Shown: positions 61,982 through 64,000 of the stretch, piece by piece
Layout: each line of letters begins with the position of its first letter
How positions within the stretch are numbered: position 1 is the first letter of the stretch
Assembly (NCBI GenBank): GCA_937922235.1
Contig: CAKZVC010000029.1
Location: 19,666 to 83,665 of the forward strand
Direction: 5' to 3'
From: an uncultured Acidimicrobiales bacterium
GTDB taxonomy: Bacteria > Actinomycetota > Acidimicrobiia > Acidimicrobiales > SHLQ01
DNA: 64,000 bases
Translations under genes and position numbers: made by a program
The notes under the pieces: model-generated
Told to the model about the DNA's origin: nothing
Database searches by the model: none
The model's input: the letters and a program-made list of their open reading frames with translations, nothing else

Positions 61982-64000
61982 TCAGGACAGCGACCGCGTG
62001 AGATCGAGGCTGAGAGCGGCGCTTCTCTCAGACTGCGCCGCCATGACAAGGTCGTGTAACTCCAACGCCACAGTTGGCTCAGTTGCTCGCATCTTGTCGT
62101 AGTCAGATCGGGTGAGCTGGAGCACGTCGACCTCTGTAGTAGCCACGACCTCGGCAGATCGAACGCCTCCCGGGAAGAACGCCACCTCCCCAAGCCATGT
62201 GCCTGCACTGTATTGCCGGAGGCGACGGCGAGATCCATCATCGTCGAGCCGCACGGCTACGACCGACCCGCTAACGACAAACAGCAGCGTGTCTCCAACA
62301 CGTCCCTGCTCCATCAGCACCTCATCGGGAGCGAATGACAACGGAGTAAACGACGATCGCACGGCATTGGACAGTTGCGTTGGCTCGACGGCCGGGCCCA
62401 GATCAAGAACATCGGTATCGTGTCGGCTGAGCGTCTCTGCCTCCGTCCATTCCAATGCCTCGTCGAGGTTCGGGCGCACAATCGCCGCAGCGATTAGCTC
62501 CGGGTTCGATCGCTCCAACCCTTCGACTAACACGTCCGACATTCCGGAAAGCACCAGTTGAGCGTCTGCGTTTGCCGCCTCGTCGTGGATTCGTGCCAGC
62601 ACGGCAAACCCCGACGAGTCCACACCGGTTACGCGACGGAAGTCGAGCACCAAAGCCGCCAACGGTTCGTCACTCAAACAACGAAGGCGAACCTTGTCGG
62701 CCAAACCGACCGTCGAACCGAAGAACAGGTATCCCTGTAGCTCAAACACTTGGGTCTCGACCGCGTGGTCCTCGATGATCTTCGATTCGACGTTGTTGCG
62801 GGCGACCTGGCTGGTGTGGAAGCCCGAGGACTCGCGATGCACCGGGTCGATGTGGCTGTAGCGAACGACGAAGATTGCACACGCAATGACGACTCCGACG
62901 ACCAGCCCTTCGAGAATCCCGATGGTCGCCATCGAGATGACGATCACCGACGTGAGGATTCGGTCCGTCCACTCGGCTGCATTTCTCAACTGCGCCAGCC
63001 GCTCAAGCATGAGGTCAATACCCACGGCCATCAGCAGCCCGCCCGCGATGAATCGAGGCACGAACCCAACGTACTGGGGGCCCAAGACCCCAAGCGCTGC
63101 CATAATCGCCGCCGCAATCAATGGGATGGTCCGGCTTTGGGAGCCGAGCTTTCGAGCGAGCAGCGAACTTCCGAGCGCAACGTAACCCACGAGCGAACCG
63201 AGTGGTGCAGTAATGATGTTGCCGACTCCCGTGAGACGAAGCTCGCGGTTCTGGGCGATGGGCTTGCGGGATACAAACTCAAGACCGGAAACGTTGAGCA
63301 GGAGTGCAACGACCGAAACAGCCACGACGGCCGCCAACGATCCGATGTTGTCGATGACCAACCCGAAGTCGAAGTCGGCAATCTCCTGAGGGCGGAGCGG
63401 TTCGACCCTGGTGCTCGAAGGAAATGGCCCGATCAACCAACCCTCTTCGTCAACCTCATCGATCGACTTTGTCGTGTAGGTCCACAGATAGAAGAGCGCG
63501 GCCGAGGTAACGATGAGCATGCTTGGTGTTTCGGCGGGTAGCGAACGCATCCGGGCGATCATCAACAGGATGATTGCGAGCAGGAACCCTGGCAGCCAGA
63601 ACCTGAGCAGCGTGCTAAAGAGCGAGGACACATCGTCGATCCCAGGATCTCTGCCGATCATCACTGCAACCCCGCCCTTGGCGAGGAACCACCCGGTGCC
63701 GGCCATGAAGGCTCCAACCACCGTCGTTGGTAAATACCGCACGGCGCCACCGAGGCGGAACCGGCCGGCCAAGACCATCGCAACTCCAGCTGCAAGGCCG
63801 GCCACGGCGAGCAAGATGAGCAGGTCGGTCGAGTTACCCGTCGACGCAGCGACGGACGCCACCACGGGCACCATCAGCACCCCAGGTGCATCCTGAACCG
63901 TCGAGAACGACGGGACCGCATCGGAACGCCACCCGAGCCATGCGGCCAGGATGGCGCTTCCCAAGATGAACGAGCTGATCCCGCGGGCGAGCCCATCCTG
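61982..64000 (-). CDS. SulP/SLC26 transporter with STAS and cyclic-nucleotide-binding domains, partial
   Basis: The frame stays open to the window edge (reading QDGLARGISSFI before 63964), so the N-terminus is missing. The first ~370 visible residues are SulP-like membrane segments ('RYLPTTVVGAFMAGTGW', 'APLGSLVGYVALGSSLLARK'). A STAS domain ('LVLDFRRVTGVDSSGFAVLARI') and a C-terminal cNMP-binding domain ('LMEQGRVGDTLLFVVSGSVVAVRL', 'TWLGEVAFFPGGVRSAEVVA') follow. Anion (sulfate or bicarbonate) transport with cNMP control is inferred from the fused domains. Confidence 0.87.
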   Translation of the reverse strand, partial: QDGLARGISSFILGSAILAAWLGWRSDAVPSFSTVQDAPGVLMVPVVASVAASTGNSTDLLILLAVAGLAAGVAMVLAGRFRLGGAVRYLPTTVVGAFMAGTGWFLAKGGVAVMIGRDPGIDDVSSLFSTLLRFWLPGFLLAIILLMIARMRSLPAETPSMLIVTSAALFYLWTYTTKSIDEVDEEGWLIGPFPSSTRVEPLRPQEIADFDFGLVIDNIGSLAAVVAVSVVALLLNVSGLEFVSRKPIAQNRELRLTGVGNIITAPLGSLVGYVALGSSLLARKLGSQSRTIPLIAAAIMAALGVLGPQYVGFVPRFIAGGLLMAVGIDLMLERLAQLRNAAEWTDRILTSVIVISMATIGILEGLVVGVVIACAIFVVRYSHIDPVHRESSGFHTSQVARNNVESKIIEDHAVETQVFELQGYLFFGSTVGLADKVRLRCLSDEPLAALVLDFRRVTGVDSSGFAVLARIHDEAANADAQLVLSGMSDVLVEGLERSNPELIAAAIVRPNLDEALEWTEAETLSRHDTDVLDLGPAVEPTQLSNAVRSSFTPLSFAPDEVLMEQGRVGDTLLFVVSGSVVAVRLDDDGSRRRLRQYSAGTWLGEVAFFPGGVRSAEVVATTEVDVLQLTRSDYDKMRATEPTVALELHDLVMAAQSERSAALSLDLTRSLS

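Overview
The window reads as a contiguous, gene-dense (over 90% coding) chromosomal segment of a high-GC actinobacterium. It fits best with an aquatic Acidimicrobiia (Ilumatobacter-like) lineage, though no rRNA or marker gene here proves that. The basis is: roughly 60% GC, GTG as well as ATG starts, a mycothiol/DinB-type protein, a DUF2277 protein, a class-E-type sortase signal (LALTG), actinobacterial-type SerC, form II CoxL-like and acyl-CoA metabolism genes, and many start codons lying 6-8 nt behind a TANNNT -10 box, as expected for leaderless mRNAs. No tRNA, rRNA, prophage, IS transposase or CRISPR array was seen.

Layout. 1-5.4 kb: DUF1737, rhodanese plus metZ (O-succinylhomoserine sulfhydrylase), greA, an alpha/beta hydrolase and two lipoproteins. 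5.5-8.4 kb: a large SF1 (Upf1/Dna2-like) helicase on the minus strand. 8.4-16.6 kb: a cobalamin island. A B12 riboswitch precedes btuF-like, btuC-like, a btuD-cobO reading-frame fusion and cobU. After an amidohydrolase and a lipoprotein come overlapping cobT-cobS. 16.7-20.2 kb: acyl-CoA synthetase, enoyl-CoA hydratase, GNAT, DUF2277. 20.2-22.3 kb: an OmpR-type two-component pair. 22.4-26.2 kb: a reductive-dehalogenase/QueG-like Fe-S (probably B12-dependent) protein, then cobQ sandwiched between two paralogous secreted CxC proteins. 26.2-28.3 kb: leuCD. 28.4-34 kb: fatty acid desaturase, GGCT-like protein, an SdrD-B-like surface protein and a beta-propeller lipoprotein. 34-41.3 kb: S9 peptidase, acyl-CoA dehydrogenase, aspartate-type aminotransferase, serC and a beta-propeller-like protein. 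41.4-48 kb: duplicated spondin_N protein, strong terminator, ftsH, rsgA, membrane sulfite-oxidase-like molybdoenzyme. 48-54.3 kb: AAA ATPase, a giant RTX/thrombospondin-3 exoprotein and glgB. 54.3-64 kb: orphan CoxL-type molybdoenzyme, SDR, DinB-like protein, LALTG surface protein, lipoprotein, small membrane protein, MscS channel and a SulP-STAS-cNMP transporter cut by the window edge.

The clearest functional theme is B12. Uptake (BtuFCD), adenosylation (CobO), amidation (CobQ) and nucleotide-loop assembly (CobU, CobT, CobS) are all present. No corrin-ring genes are seen, so the segment looks built for corrinoid salvage or late assembly, with one likely B12-using enzyme close by.

The most unusual non-coding signals are: (i) a ~360-bp element with ~135-bp imperfect inverted arms between two convergent genes (47.7-48.1 kb); (ii) two intergenic clusters of 13-bp palindromes (GGTGCCAGGCACC and GGGGACAGGCCCC) that share a common backbone; and (iii) the widespread leaderless -10 signature.
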